This document shows positions 21,238 to 32,107 of a stretch of DNA of 64,000 nt, piece after piece. A model generated the notes under the pieces. It was not told the DNA's origin, made no database searches, and worked only from the letters and a program-made list of their open reading frames with translations. A program made the position numbers and the translations under genes. The DNA is from Diploptera punctata (lineage: Eukaryota; Arthropoda; Insecta; Blattodea; Blaberidae): positions 3,987,501-4,051,500 of the forward strand of contig JASPKZ010000419.1 of the NCBI GenBank assembly GCA_030220185.1, written 5' to 3'. The first letter of the stretch is position 1. The number at the start of each line of letters is the position of its first letter.

Positions 21238-21600
21238 CCACCGCTGTGGTCTCGAGGTAGCGTGCTGACTTGTCACGCAGCGGGCCCTGGTTCGATCCCC
21301 AGTTTGGACAAGTTTCCTGCGTGAGGTTTTTTTTCGGGTTTTTCCTCACCTGTAAGATAAATGTCAGGAAACTTTAAGACCCAAACGGTCTACGAACACA
21401 ATCTGGCCATCATTATCATCAATATCATATTCGCCTAATTAGCTTAAGTTTAGTTTAAGGCCTCTCCTGGCGCATCATTACCACCACCATCAACTCACAT
21501 ATCATCGGGATAGCCTTCCAGAAGTCGGTTACAAGTTCGCCATGCCATAAGAGAACACCAGGAATGTCGAAGTGACAACCTGGGGCATTTGAAAAAAAAA
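21238..21600 (+). mobile_element. SINE-1b, full-length copy
   Basis: Head CCACCGCTGTGGTCTCGAGG with A-box TAGCGTGCTGAC and B-box GGTTCGATCCC, shared SINE-1 body (GTTTTTCCTCACCTGTAAG, ATGTCAGGAAACTTTAAG), then a different 3' module from SINE-1a: GCCTAATTAGCTTAAGTTTA, GGCCTCTCCTGGCGCATC, GAAGTGACAACCTGGGGCAT, ending in oligo(A) at 21592-21600. Confidence 0.85.
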
Positions 21601-21747
21601 TATATCTATTAAAGCATTCACTATATTTTTTAATAATTCCTGAAAAGTATTTTTTTTTACCTGATACAGTTTTGTCAGCAATTAATTGAGGTAGGGCTAT
21701 GTATTTTTAGGCCATTTTATTCACTATATGATGATGTTCCTCTAGCA

Positions 21748-23010
21748 CAGCGATGTAAAACACGAGCTCCGTGAGACGGTGCGCTCCGACATGCACCAGG
21801 AGCACTCAGGTTGAACGGTAACGCTACCTGGTGACTTGGTTTAGTTTCACTCGCCAAACGCAATGATGAGCAGGTTCAGCGTGGAGACCTTGCGAGAATC
21901 AAGCCTTCGTATTTTTTTGGCACAGAATATCTCTCCCTATTTTAAAACAGTTAAATTAGCTAATTCGATGAAAAAACAAGTAAAAACATAAAAATCGTCT
22001 TTAAAACTTACAACAAACTCAACAAGATCGTAGCAAAAACGAAATTGAAGTAACAAATAAATAGGAAAATAATGGTGTTTAAAAACTAAAGTACACAATT
22101 GCGATAAGTTTTACATCGGTGGAACAACAAGACATTTTAACACAAGATATACTGAACATTAAAAAAAATATGTATCATTATTAGTATTACTATTATTATT
22201 ATTGTTGTTGTAGGTGTTGCTGCTGCCAATTATTGAATCTCCAAATATTTTGAAACCCTATATCAGGATTCTTAGCTAAATTTTGTAATTTCTTAGATTT
22301 GGACAGAGTGTATATTTCTAAAATTGCTATCGCTGCCATTAGAGGATCAATTTCAATTTTAAGAAACCATGTTTACAAAATGTCTACTTTATAGAATATA
22401 CTTAAATTACAATTTTAAATTTTTAAATGTATTTCTTCAATTTTCGAAAATTAATTGACTGATTACTTTGTCCTTGTGGCAATTCTGTAATGAGGAAATT
22501 TTTATATAAAAATATAATAAAATAAAAAAAAAAAATGTCAAGTGTCAAGTAAGAATGTCCGGGAAGTAGTACCCTGAAAAAATATTTATTTTCCTACAGT
22601 AGGAACAATAAATATACCCACTATTTTTTTTCCTGTGCCAAGAAATATTATATCGTGTTTGTTAAGTGGTGTAGAAACACATGAGCATTTTAAACGTAAT
22701 CTTATATTTTATTTTGTTTGTACGTAGAGGCATGTTGGTTCTTTTATTTTTTCATGCAAATATTAAATACGTATTGCACATTAAAATCTTTCGAGGTAAT
22801 ATTTAATACTGTAAACCAGTTAATACTATTCAATAATAAATGTTTTACTCCTGTTTGTACGTTGTTTTAAATTTCGATTCCTCCTGTTATAAGCGTTTAT
22901 GACAATTGTACTCTTTCGTACAGGTCCCGCCGGAAAAATAGCAAGTGGAATGCATGCTCCAGAGTTAATATCGCGATCCGCACGGGACTTGGAGCTCTGA
23001 ACTATGCTTG
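21748..23010. mobile_element. hAT-like non-autonomous element
   Basis: A 1263-bp segment is flanked by the 8-bp direct repeat CTCTAGCA (21740-21747, 23011-23018), the hAT target-site size. Termini begin CA and share GAGCTCC at 15-17 bases in and then a GTGCG word (left CAGCGATGTAAAACACGAGC; right, rc, CAAGCATAGTTCAGAGCTCC). No transposase frame is visible; the interior is AT-rich. Confidence 0.7.
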
Positions 23011-23018
23011 CTCTAGCA

Positions 23019-23550
23019 GAATCGGTAAATCAACATCATCATGGTCAAATTCGTTTTAGGCCATGTGGCCTGTGACGGTAAACCTAACGAAGATAATCTT
23101 GATCTTTCCACCGATGTTTTGTTCTTTCTTGGTCCCAATGCTCAATTGCAGTATATTGAAATTTCAATTTTGGAAGTCTATTCCCTTAAATTCTTCTCAG
23201 ATATTTTTTTTCCATTCTTGTTAGTATCTTTCTATACCTTCCTTTAAACTTCTTTCTCGAAGTTTTTCTCTGATATGTTCGTTTGGTGATCCAGTCTAGT
23301 AAGTCCTAACAGTAACTGTAAGAAGCGCATTTGACTTAGTCTAAGGTTATGAGAATTTATTTTATTTAAAATCCAAATTTCACTTCCGTATTTTAGAACA
23401 ATAGTTCGCTAATAATCTTGTTTTCATAAATAGTTTACATAAAAAATAGCTATATCATTTTTCGAAGTTAACATTCAGTCATATCCTGCATTGAAAATAT
23501 TACAAGTGCAACAATTAAAGTTACAGGGTAGATTATATACAGCGTGTCCC
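23019..23550. other. Possible LINE scrap, otherwise unassigned
   Basis: On the minus strand, ACGGAAGTGAAATTTGGAT at about 23371-23390 resembles the SEIW region of LINE RTs, and CTGGATCACCAAACG near 23280 resembles the RT tail, suggesting a badly decayed LINE-C relative. The 68-codon frame at 23041 is not convincing. Confidence 0.3.
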
Positions 23551-23556
23551 GTAGGT

Positions 23557-23745
23557 TCGTTAACTAACTAACTAACTAACTGGCATTATCGAACCCGTAG
23601 GTTCATGGCCGCGCGGATATAAGCTCTCCCTATATCCCTATCCTGAGCCAATGTTTTCAATCATCCCCTGTATAATCTGCTTCCCTCAAATCAAAGTTAA
23701 TGTTATTTACTCACCTCATTCTTGGCCTACCAACTGGCCGTAGTT
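23557..23745 (-). mobile_element. LINE-A 3'-end scrap
   Basis: Starts with the (TAAC/CTAA)n tail at 23557-23580, then GGTTCATGGCCGCGCGGATA, CCCTGTATAATCTGCTTCCC, and stops at CTTGGCCTACCAACTGGCC. About 190 bases, 5'-truncated. Confidence 0.8.
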
Positions 23746-24169
23746 TCGCTACCACAAAGAAATATAATTATCTCATCACTCAGTGAATTTAGAAATAAGT
23801 TTTTCGAATGATTTTACGTAGAATTCTCCAAGTTTGATAAGAATGAAAACTTTAACTTCAGTGAGCATGCGCGGGTATGACAACATACAGTGAAAATGGG
23901 TAGAATTCACTATATATGAAATAGTGAAATTTATTAGTTAGCCGAGTTGAAGTTTCCAATTGCAGTGCAAATAATATTTATGCAGGAATATTGTGGAAAT
24001 TTTCCGGAGTGTCATACCGTTGTGAAATTGTATAATCACCGGTTGGAAACAGACTCTGTATTAAAGAAGAGAAGCGGCAAAAACGCTCTATGTGCAGCTA
24101 AAGTTAAAGATGTTAACAAGCAAATACTTAGGAAGAATAATTGCAAATAGGAATTAAATGTACAAATAA

Positions 24170-24735
24170 ATGAAAGAGGCTCATTTTGGAAATACATGCT
24201 ATTACGTATTACATGGACTCTTTTAGTACCAACTCGTTTCAAAAAACGTTAAACTAAAAATATATGGCTGTTGTTATCCCAGTTATATTATATGGATGTG
24301 AAACATGGATTTTTACTTTAAGGGAGGACAGGAGATTACGAGTATTTGAGAATGAAGTTGTTGGGAAAATATTTGGAACAAAAAGAGTAGAACAGTCAGG
24401 TGAATGGAGAAAACTACATAACAATAAGCTACACGGTCTTTATAGGAATCCAGATATAATAACAGTTACGTCTCGTAGACTACGATGGGCAGGACAAGTG
24501 ACACGAATGGGGAATAAAAGAAGCGCGTGGAAGCTTTTTGTAGGAAAACCAGAAGGAAAACGCCCAGTTGGTAGACGAGGAATAAGATAGGAGAATGTTA
24601 ACCATGATTTAAGGGAAGTAGATTATATCGGGGTATATTGGAAAACATTTACTCAGGATGAGTATGGAGAGCTTAAATTTGTGCGGCCATGAGCTTACGG
24701 GTTCGATAGTGCCAGTGAATTAGTCAGCTAGCAAG
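24170..24735 (+). mobile_element. LINE-A copy, 5'-truncated
   Basis: It encodes the RT thumb and tail with a few stops: 24264-24590 is open for 108 codons, with VIPVILYGCETWIFTLRED, FGTKRVEQSGEWRKLHNNKL, RRLRWAGQVTRMG and GKPEGKRPVGRRGIR. A stop and changes follow before the family ending GGTTCGATAGTGCCAGTGAA. It abuts the transposase pseudogene downstream. Confidence 0.85.
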
Positions 24736-24749
24736 CATTTCAGCGCAGG

Positions 24750-25600
24750 CCAAGGAAATCAATTTGACTGGCGAGTTTAGAATTGCGTATTCTGAAGTCA
24801 ACTCTTCACAACATTGTTCATAAAACATTGCGATTTAGAGCATAGAAAATCCAACATGCGCAAACGTTGCACCGAAATGATAAACCCAGATGGATCTACG
24901 TCGCTAATGAAATGTTAGCCCGCATTGAAGGTGACAATGGATCCCTGAACCACCTCACATTCTCAGACGAAGCAACCTTTCACACTTGGTAAGGTGAACC
25001 GCTATGGAGAGAAGAAAACCCACTTGTCCAAATGGGATTTGAACATAATAGCCACAAAGTTAATGTGTGGTGTGCTTTGACTTGTGATACTGTGATTGGA
25101 CTTTTCTTCTTTGCGAAAGCACGGTGACATGGACACGAAACCTAGATATGCTGGAGAACTATGCAATTCCGGAAATACCAGATGAGCTCTTCTTTGAGCA
25201 ATACGCCTATGAAGTTCACGACTGCCTCAATACGGAACTTCCAAACAAGTTGATTGGAAGATTAGGTTCCATTGAATGACCTCCAAAATCACCATATTTG
25301 ATCCCTTAGATATATTTCTTTGGGGATATGTAAAAGGCATTGTTTACCGAACTCCTGTACAGGATAATGCGGATATGAGATTATTGTGCTTCCGTCATAC
25401 CTGTAATGCTGAGGAACCCTTGGAGGTAGGCATAATACAGTCTTTATATATTCGGGTTACCAGAGGCACACATGAGGATATCTGTTGTAACTTGGCCAGT
25501 TTATCTAACATAAAATTTAAGTCCGGTTATTCTGTAAATTTTAGTTTAGGAGATATTTATGTTGCATTGTGGTAGTGATCGTACCGGACTCACTGTACAT
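24750..25600 (+). pseudogene. DDE transposase (Tc1/mariner superfamily), decayed
   Basis: In order: KSTLHNIVHKTLRFRAYK, RNDKPRWIYVANEML, LNHLTFSDEATFH (keeps an Asp-Glu pair where the first catalytic Asp is expected), NSHKVNVWCALTCDTVIG, YLDMLENYAIP-like, and LWGYVKGIVYRTP near the end (about 25320-25350). There are at least five stops and frameshifts, and the segment expected to hold the QDGAPxH catalytic Asp reads EQYAYEVHD. The product would have been a cut-and-paste transposase related to those of 10696-11221, 16783-17316 and 56610-58076. No TIRs were found around this copy. Confidence 0.8.
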
Positions 25601-25637
25601 AATAATGACAATTTTTAGTAAGAATTTAACTTATGTA

Positions 25638-26302
25638 CGAGGGTTATTTCATAAGTCATGGCAATTATTTATTTTATCAGCCAATAAAACTGCAGGAAAC
25701 AAAATTAATTGTAAACAAGTGAAAGTCACTGGAATGTCATTCACAGTGGTGGTACAGAAGTGGAATCCAAATATAGCAGATATGGGTAAAGGGAATTGGA
25801 AGATGGGTAAATAAAAATCATTGTTTTACTTCTATTACATGTGAAGAAAAAAATATTATTCACATAACCCAGAGCTAACACCCTTCAAAATAATTCTCCA
25901 AGGCTGATACACATTTTTGCCAATGATTAGAAAGGTGTTGAATGCCATCAGCTGTTTGTGATGTGTCTATGTGCACCATTCTTCGTTGAAACACTGTTCA
26001 GATATCCTCCCTGTTTGCAAACTGCTTCGCACGCAGCAGCTTCTTCAATTACTATTTCGAAGGGTGTTAGCTATAGGTTGCATAATTTTTATTTCTTCAC
26101 ATATAATAGAAGTAAAGCAATAATTTCTATTTTTTCATCTTTCAATGTCCCTTATCCATATGCTGCTGTATCTGGATTCCACTTTCGTACCACCATTGCG
26201 AAGGATATTCCTGTGAGTCTCACATGCTTATACTGAATTTTATTTCCTGTAACTTTATTGGCTGATATAAAATAGTTGCCATGACTTATGGAATGGCCCT
26301 TG
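25638..26302. mobile_element. Mariner-derived MITE with very long TIRs
   Basis: Both ends read (A/C)GAGGGTTATTTCATAAGTCATGG with differences on the right, flanked by TA (25636-25637, 26303-26304). Pairing continues about 260 bases into each side: TCAGCCAATAAA, AAGTGGAATCCA(A/G)ATA, TTTACTTCTATTA, GCTAACACCCTTC. The centre on the minus strand encodes ADGIQHLSNHWQKCVSAL ENYFEG, the C-terminus of a mariner transposase, overlapping the left inverted repeat. Confidence 0.85.
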
Positions 26303-26309
26303 TATTTAT

Positions 26310-27220
26310 TTTAGATGATAGGAGAACTTTGAAATAATACTGGTACAACAACAATAGTGCTAGAGAAATTCTAGAAGATGAGAAAACTGTTCCTCAACAA
26401 TATTGTGGGTGCATGTGATACTAAACTTTCTTATTTAAAAATTAATTCAGACCCATTGGTTTAATGCATCTAAAATGTAAATATATATTTTATCAAGGTA
26501 AACGAACCTTTAATTAACACTTGCCTAACAACGGTCTAATAATGTCATGTAATTATATTGTTTTGTTCTCTGATCTATTTTATCCCTTTTTACAGTCGAC
26601 TAACCATAGTTTGACTTATTTAATTCCCAAAGAAGGTGTGAAGCCATTCCATATCCATATTTATTTTTTAATATTAAGAACTGATAGCTCGGATATCAAC
26701 TGATAACTCCTCATACCGTTGTATTGTAATTTAAGATTTCTCTTGAACACGAAAGCTCCGTATTTTGTAAATAACTTGTTTTAGTTCAAGTTGTACTTGT
26801 TCATATCTGAAGTTATATATTATTGAATCTCCAAATAATGCGAACCGTATTTCACCTTCCGGCATGCTAGGGTTTTTGTTACAATGCAGTTATGTACAGA
26901 CTTTGACAAAAATGATGGCGCAACTCTTGATGATGGAAAGTTAGAGTTTTGAAGAGCAATTCACACCAGTACGTTGTTACATGTTCTGACTCGTTTGAGT
27001 ATAAAAGCGGACGGCGTAATTCTCTCTTCATGCAGCATTCGTATCATTGACTTCAGTGGAGCAGTCGGTAAGATGCTCGTTTTCCGACGACACGGGCTCA
27101 CGATCGATTTTGGTCAGCTTTATATTTTTATTTTGTATTATTTAATAACGTCGTTAATTTTCATAATGCCTACATGTTACCAGACTTCGTTATATAAATA
27201 AATTTTTATATATATCGAAA
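26310..27220. other. Unassigned interval
   Basis: It includes a third version of the dispersed ATTGAATCTCCAAATA word (26822 on). A 75-codon frame at 26974 has no recognisable domain; ACGGGCTCACGATCGATTTT near 27093-27112 resembles a tRNA B box, hinting at a SINE scrap. Confidence 0.3.
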
Positions 27221-27223
27221 TAT

Positions 27224-27485
27224 TCCCGGTTGGGACAGGCTCCTCGGTGAGACATTTTCGGGGATTTTCCTCACCTATAAGGTAAATGTCAGGAAGGTTA
27301 GGGCCCAACGGTCCACGAAAATCATCCGGCCATCATCATCATCCTTATCATTATCATCATCATTCATCGGTGTGGAAAGAAACAGGAAGCTACCACACCT
27401 ACAGTTCCCTAGTAGAGTTGCAAAGCATAGCATGAAAATGCTTTGATTGCAGTGAAAGACCTGCCCTCAGGCAGAATTACTATGA
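27224..27485 (+). mobile_element. SINE-1a, 5'-truncated at the B box
   Basis: Begins TCCCGGTTGGGACAGGCTCC, continues with GGGATTTTCCTCACCTATAAG, the GATGAT spacer, and the type-a 3' module (GGAAGCTACCACACCTACAG, AGCATAGCATGAAAATGC, AGACCTGCCCTCAGGCAGAA). The head is missing. Confidence 0.8.
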
Positions 27486-27519
27486 AATGGAATATATGGA
27501 AATAAATTAAAGGAAACAG

Positions 27520-27522
<3 letters not shown>

Positions 27523-27560
<38 letters not shown>
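27523..27560. repeat. (TA)n microsatellite
   Basis: Uninterrupted alternating TA/AT run between the SINE-1a and LINE-A copies. Confidence 0.95.
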
Positions 27561-27561
<1 letters not shown>

Positions 27562-27606
27562 GAATAACGGTTGTAACGTCTCATTACTTTGTTTACAAAA
27601 CACATT

Positions 27607-28436
27607 TACTTACTTACTTACTCACTGACACTATCGAACCCGTAGGTTCATGGCCGCGCGGACATCAACACTCCACACATCTCTATCGTGAGTTAATGCT
27701 TTCCAATCATTCCCTGTATAATCTACTTCCCTCAAATCATAGTGAATGTTATTCTGCCACCTCATTCTTGGTCTACCAACTGGGCGTTTTTCTTCTGGCT
27801 TTCCTACAAGAAGCCTCCATGGAAGTCTTTCATTCCCCATACGTGCATCATGTCCCTGCCCATCGCAGTCTACGAGACTTAACTGTTCTTATTATATCTG
27901 GCTTCCTATAAAGACCATGTAGTTCATTGTTATGTAGTCTTCTCCATTCACCTGTCTGTTCATCTCTCTTTGGTCCAAAAATTTTCCTAAGTACTTTATT
28001 CTCAAATACCCGCAATCTCCTCTCCTCCCTTAAAGTAAGAGTCCATGTTTCGCACCCATATAATATTACTGGTAGAATAATAGTTTTATATATTTTCAGC
28101 TTAACATTTTTTGAAAGGAGTTGGGACATCAAGAGTCTCTGCAATGCTTAATAACACGCATTTCCAGAATTGAGCCTATGTTTAATTTCTTTGTGCATCT
28201 CATTCCTACTTGTGATTATTGTTCCTAGGTATTTGAATTCAGCCACTTCCTCAAAATTTCCCTCATTTGTCATTAGCTGTCCATTTCCATTATTTAATGA
28301 ATTTCTACGTGTAACCATATATTTAGTTTCATTGATATTTACTTCCAGTCCTAATTTCTTAGTGATACTCAATAGTGTGTGCGTGTTGTCCTTTAGTATC
28401 TCCTCGCTATCGGCCAATAATACTACATTATCAACA
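27607..28436 (-). mobile_element. LINE-A copy with 14-bp target-site duplication
   Basis: TTACAAAACACATT lies at 27593-27606 and 28437-28450. Between them is an 830-bp 5'-truncated LINE-A on the minus strand. Its GTAA tail is at the low-coordinate end, then the RT tail (GNERLPWRLLVGKPEEKRPV, 27840 down), the thumb (IILPVILYGCETWTLTLREE), then EFKYLGTIITSRNEMHKEIK and VVLLADSEEILKD, stopping just before YADD. Two frames are needed. Confidence 0.92.
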
Positions 28437-28577
28437 TTACAAAACACATTGCATAATAAACTTATGTATTTCTATTACCAAAACAAAATGAGTCTGATAA
28501 TTTAAATTAATATCTAATTTCATTGTAGGAGTAAGTCCTGAAGTACTGCATCGCTTCATACAGACAATTTCTAGGAG

Positions 28578-28860
28578 AGATGGTTGTAGTCTAGTGGAGG
28601 GAGCTTCTGTTTCCTTGTGCAAGAGGTCGCGTGTTCGATCCTACTGTCATGCTTTTTTTTTTTCTCGTCCTTATTTCGATGAATTTTCTTTCGTGTCATT
28701 TCTTCTGTTTTATTTTCAGTATTTACCGCACTACTTACTTTACACAAAAAAGTTTTCCATTTGCACGACACACAACGAAATAGAATGGATTTAGTTTCCG
28801 AAATAGTTGTATATTTGTGAACTAAATAGCATGATCTCTGATCATACGCAGTGGCTTCGT
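28578..28860 (+). mobile_element. SINE-4: tRNA-derived SINE, low copy here
   Basis: The head has A-box-like TAGTCTAGTGG and B-box-like GTGTTCGATCC (28584-28642), followed by a T-run and an AT-rich body. It resembles no other SINE in the window, so extent is uncertain; the head does not close a clean tRNA acceptor stem. Confidence 0.5.
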
Positions 28861-29044
28861 TCTGAGACTTGAACATTATCTGTGCGCCATCAATTATTTC
28901 AAAGGCCGTACATTCATTTAAAGTATGCTTAATTTCTATAATTAATATTGTTGATTATATTATTCAAGTCATATCACCTCCAGTAGTAATATCAATTTTA
29001 AATGTTTGCTATTTGATTCATTGATTCCCTTTCGTCCGCATGGG

Positions 29045-29205
29045 ACTTAGGTGCACCTCTAGTGAGGAGTTTGTTAACCAGACTAATTTAGTTACGCTTA
29101 TTTCCCTATAGATTTTCAGTAAGGATCATGTGGTTAGTACAGCGCATCAAGGTGATATCTATTAGCAACTAAGATATAACTTGGATCAAGAAGACTGATT
29201 ACGTT
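29045..29205 (-). repeat. SINE-2 3'-part, degraded
   Basis: It carries GACTAATTTAGTTACGCTTA TTTCC and AGATTTTCAGTAAGGATCATG, matching the reverse complement of the SINE-2 3' part (compare 32147-32215). The tRNA head is absent. Confidence 0.55.
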
Positions 29206-29406
29206 TTGCACAGAGACACAATGTAAGGATAGAGGTTATTAAAACATTCATATTATTTTATTATATGTAAAAATGAAGAAGACAAAAATGAAGTTAAATG
29301 AAGTGAATAATTAACGTTACCAATCATTTTACAGAAATATAACTATTATTTGGCAAAATGTTCATATTTAACCTATAAACAAATAAACTAAACTATAAAT
29401 AATATG

Positions 29407-29740
29407 TCCACCGCTGTGGTATCGACCTAGCGTGCTGCCTTGTAACGCAGGGGAGCCGGGTTCGTGTCCCAGTCGGCACAAGCTTCCTGAGTGAGACTTT
29501 TTTCAGGTTTTTTCTTCACCTGTAAGGCAAATGTCAGGAAGCTTTGAGGCTCAAAAGGTCCCCGAACATATTCTAACCATTATCATTAACATCATCATCA
29601 TCATAACCCCACGGTTCGGAAAACTACCATACCTATAATTCTCTATTAAAACTGCAAAGTATAACATGAAAATTCTGTGATTACAGTGAAGGACCTGCCA
29701 ATACGCCGGTACATAGTCAGATAAGTAATAAATGAATATT
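29407..29740 (+). mobile_element. SINE-1a, diverged full-length copy
   Basis: Head CCACCGCTGTGGTATCGACC, B box GGTTCGTGTCCC, body TTTTTTCTTCACCTGTAAGG, ATCATC spacer, and type-a module (ACTACCATACCTATAATTCTC, AACATGAAAATTCTGTGATT ACAG, GGACCTGCC). About 330 bp. Confidence 0.8.
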
Positions 29741-29744
29741 TAGT

Positions 29745-30150
29745 GAAAATATTATTTCTCTTTGATATGGACCATTCATATATATTCTCTTATAAAACTT
29801 TTATTATTTCATTATGCCCATATTCAGGGGATGTCTGGAAGTCAAATACCAGAAAAAAATTATTGTACATAATAACTATTTAGAGCTAAGTGACAAGGAA
29901 ACAAATCATTTATTGACTTTAAATAAAATTGATTAATTAATGATATTGTTTATAAAGATGATTCTTTAAGATGATGATATAACCTTTAATGAGTTTCACC
30001 GTCTGAGACTGTAGAATCTTATTACAGGTGCCAAAATTGTGAAGAACATGAGCCTTGCCCCTAGTTCCGAACATTAACCCAATAATCACTATATATTTCA
30101 GATCGTAATTATTTTCGTGATAGTGTACATTTGGATTATTAACTACCAAA
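29745..30150. other. Unassigned AT-rich interval
   Basis: A 70-codon minus-strand frame here has no recognisable domain. Confidence 0.35.
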
Positions 30151-30154
30151 TGTC

Positions 30155-30415
30155 GGCCCTGGTGGACTAGGGGTTACCATGCTAGCATCTAGTTCCAACG
30201 TTTGCGGGATCAAACCCGGCTGGTGCCGATGGAATTTTCAGGACGTAAAAATCCTGAGTATGGGTTCGTTCGGAAGGAAACTAAATCTATGGGTCCGTTC
30301 GTTACGTAAAAGAACCCCAAGTGTGTAAAAGAAGTTTCTGAGGAAACTTTGTTGGCGCTTTCACGCCCAGATTTGAATTACGACGCTACTGATCTCAGCT
30401 GTTAAATAAAATAAT
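30155..30415 (+). mobile_element. SINE-5: tRNA-derived SINE related to SINE-2
   Basis: Head with A-box-like TGGACTAGGGGTTACC and B-box-like GGGATCAAACCCGG, then GCCGATGGAATTTTCAGGAC, GTAAAAGAACCCCAAGTGTG and a different 3' end (GGCGCTTTCACGCCCAG, GACGCTACTGATCTCAGCTG, TTAAATAAAATAATAAG). It shares its head architecture with SINE-2 but not its tail. Confidence 0.7.
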
Positions 30416-30433
30416 AAGAAAGAGTAATGAGTA

Positions 30434-30660
30434 TGGAGCGGATTTTTATGTTGTAACAGTTAAGATTGCAACATAGTATAATGAGAAGTTAGACTTATAA
30501 CTGTCTTTTGTTTTGGCTCCACACACAAACAGTTGAATAGTATAATGAGAAGTAAGACTTTTGACTCTCTTTTATCTTGTTTCACACACAAACAGTTGAA
30601 TAATATGTACTATCTTGCACTGCAACCTTACCTTTTATTACATAAAAATCCGCTCCCTAT
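30434..30660. mobile_element. 227-bp MITE with 9-bp target-site duplication
   Basis: TAATGAGTA occurs at 30425-30433 and 30661-30669. Ends share GGAGCGGATTTTTATGT in inverted orientation. Inside are two tandem 64-bp units (30475-30538, 30539-30603) with AGTATAATGAGAAGT and CACACACAAACAGTTGAAT. A 9-bp duplication fits Mutator-like elements, but the TIR is short; superfamily unassigned. Confidence 0.75.
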
Positions 30661-30674
30661 TAATGAGTAAATGT

Positions 30675-32105
30675 ATTACACCACGATGATTGAACGACTG
30701 AATAAAAACAAGGTTTTAATCACAGTGTTTTAAGAAGAGAGGAAGGTGGCTACGTCACTCAGGATTCAGAAATGCGTGTTGATTTATCTGGCAAATTGCT
30801 AGACCACGCATATTTGTGGAGCAAGAATTCTTTGCAATCTTTTATTATGAGATATTTTGTTATCAGTATGCAGGGTGGTGCCGGTTATTAACGACTTGGT
30901 ACCAAGTTGTGGGGTGGGGGGTGTGGACGACAAAGGGTGACGACAGCTCCGGTGAAATATTACTCCAACGCTGCATGACCCTCGCACTAATTGCAATGAG
31001 AATAATTGAATGTTAGCTGTCTAACTTTCCTTGCTTGCATGACTACATATTAATTAATCTCAAAGAATTTGCAACCCAAACTTGATGTATGATGGAAAGG
31101 ATAAAAAATTTAACACGCACTATCAACTAAGATTATTTCTTCTTGTCATAAAATATGACGTGGACTTCACACCAAAGCCTTGTCTTTAATTATATGGGGC
31201 TGGGAGTACACGAAGGTTGACAGATGAGAAGGTTTTTCTCCCTTTTTCTCAAATTAAGAATTTAGAAGCTTAACTGATATTAATTTTCTCTATTAAGACA
31301 CGTGGACTTCCCTACACAGTTTCAGACAGAAGAATCGAATCAGTGTGGAGAGAACAATCAAGAATTCGAATAAATGAAGGAAAAAAATATTACCATGAAT
31401 TATGTTAATTTTACTTAACTTTGCTATTTAGCAACGCCATTATTGTTAGTCTGGCTTAAGTTGGCAAGAAATTTGTATAAAGAGACAGCTGTACTCACCT
31501 CTCTCACTGGCACAAGGTTTTGTCGCTGTTTATTCACCAGATGTCAATATGGGCAAGGAGGAAGACAAAAACTGACTACAAGGTGGATTATTTCTTTTGT
31601 AACTAGGCGAAAGCGGTCAAGTATCTACATTTATATCTCCATATCTCTCTTTTCCAAGTTAAGCCAGGTATATAATAGTGTCGAAATTCAAATTTGGGTA
31701 TAAAAGGGCAGACAAAGTTTGCACATAGGTCTCTTTTTTCAAGTTTGAGGTTCTTTTACGTGCTCTAAATCTACGACATGAGTTCCGCGGCTCTAGTTTC
31801 CTTTGAACGAAACCAGACTCAGAATTTTACTCCCTGAAAAATCGATCGACTCCGCGAAAATTTGGAACTAGAGGCGTGCATTTCAATCAACTGTCCGATA
31901 GGAGCGTCGAAATTGTACATAAGTTTTAGTAACGATATGTAGATACATACACATTACAAACAAAATAAATTTGCATTTCCTTTCTACATCCAATTCCGTT
32001 AATTATGCTTTTGGGAGAGAGGAATACAAATTTAGAGACTTTCGTACAGTTCTGTATTTCAATGAAATTTTTTTTTGTATTGTAAGCCTATGTTTTACCT
32101 TTACA
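30675..32105. other. Unassigned interval of 1.4 kb
   Basis: No domain, long inverted repeat or SINE head seen. TTTACGTGCTCTAAATCTACG, then CGACTCCGCGAAAATTTGGA near 31755-31865 loosely recalls the SINE-2 body (minus strand), so part may be a very old copy. Confidence 0.3.
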
Positions 32106-32107
32106 GA

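Noticed and set aside
23557..23580. Tandem TAAC/TTAC arrays as telomere-like or CRISPR-like repeats
   Set aside because: They are the simple-repeat tails of LINE-A copies (also at 19190, 27607 and 40865), lacking spacers or cas genes.
27927..28151. Plus-strand frames over the LINE-A copies (27.7-28.5 kb and 41.2-42.0 kb)
   Set aside because: Antisense shadows of the minus-strand reverse transcriptase; they recur at each minus-strand copy.
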